Source: Planctomycetota bacterium (GTDB lineage Bacteria > Planctomycetota > Phycisphaerae > Phycisphaerales > UBA1924). From it: a stretch of DNA of 5,017 nucleotides. Below, in pieces: positions 5,014-5,017 of the stretch (the stretch's first letter is position 1; each line of letters opens with the position of its first letter). The DNA lies in assembly GCA_023429345.1 (NCBI GenBank), contig JAEYVB010000211.1:1-5017 (forward strand), given 5' to 3'. The notes beneath the pieces are model-generated. The model saw nothing but the letters and a program-made list of their open reading frames with translations. It searched no databases and was not told where the DNA came from. Position numbers and translations under genes: made by a program.

Positions 5014-5017
5014 ACAC
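5010..5017 (+). CDS. Start of a downstream gene, cut by the window edge
   Basis: Only ATG AAC AC is present, encoding Met-Asn and part of a Thr codon. The ATG overlaps the Rrf2 stop as ATGA, the same arrangement as nosD/nosF, and GAGGA lies just upstream. The product cannot be told. Being coupled to the regulator, it is likely a further member of the operon or the regulator's target. Confidence 0.55.

Overview
The window is very GC-rich and every supported gene lies on the + strand. It holds most of an accessory operon for nitrous oxide reductase (NosZ), the copper enzyme that reduces N2O to N2. The order is a NosB-like membrane protein (51-746), nosD (785-2194), nosF (2191-3132), nosY (3129-4052), nosL (4049-4546), an Rrf2-family regulator (4561-5013), and the first codons of another gene (5010-5017). 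The structural gene nosZ is not in the window. The bases before position 51 look like the end of an intergenic stretch, so nosZ or another nos gene may lie just upstream.

The organism cannot be named from this sequence alone. The NosB-like gene and the lack of nosR/nosX point towards a 'clade II' (atypical) nos cluster, as found in Bacteroidota, Gemmatimonadota, Anaeromyxobacter, Wolinella and some Planctomycetota. Extreme GC, C-ending codons (CTC Leu, CGC Arg, ATC Ile) and good AGGAGG-type ribosome-binding sites would suit a high-GC Planctomycetota (Phycisphaerae-like) or Gemmatimonadota genome. That is a weak inference.

Layout: 1-50 is upstream sequence ending in a ribosome-binding site. 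The NosB-like protein has four predicted membrane segments. A 38-base gap (747-784) follows, with a C-tract and a perfect 12-base palindrome that overlaps the nosD ribosome-binding site. nosD, nosF, nosY and nosL are then tightly coupled by three 4-base stop/start overlaps (ATGA, GTGA, GTGA). After 14 bases comes the Rrf2 regulator, whose stop codon overlaps the start of the next gene (ATGA).

How the genes work together: by established knowledge of the family, NosL is an outward-facing lipoprotein that hands Cu(I) to the NosDFY complex. NosF is the cytoplasmic ATPase, NosY the membrane dimer and NosD the periplasmic beta-helix. ATP hydrolysis by NosF drives maturation of the CuZ site of NosZ. 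The NosB-like protein is a clade II-associated membrane protein of unknown job. The Rrf2 protein probably senses redox state or NO through an Fe-S cluster and may control this operon or the genes after it.

No RNA gene, CRISPR array, mobile element or rho-independent terminator was found. The points most worth a second look are the NosB-like protein, the C-terminal membrane anchor on NosD, the two-cysteine Rrf2 regulator built into the operon, the unusual N-terminal extension of NosY, and the palindrome and G-rich element before nosD. I did not find evidence of a wholly undescribed system.
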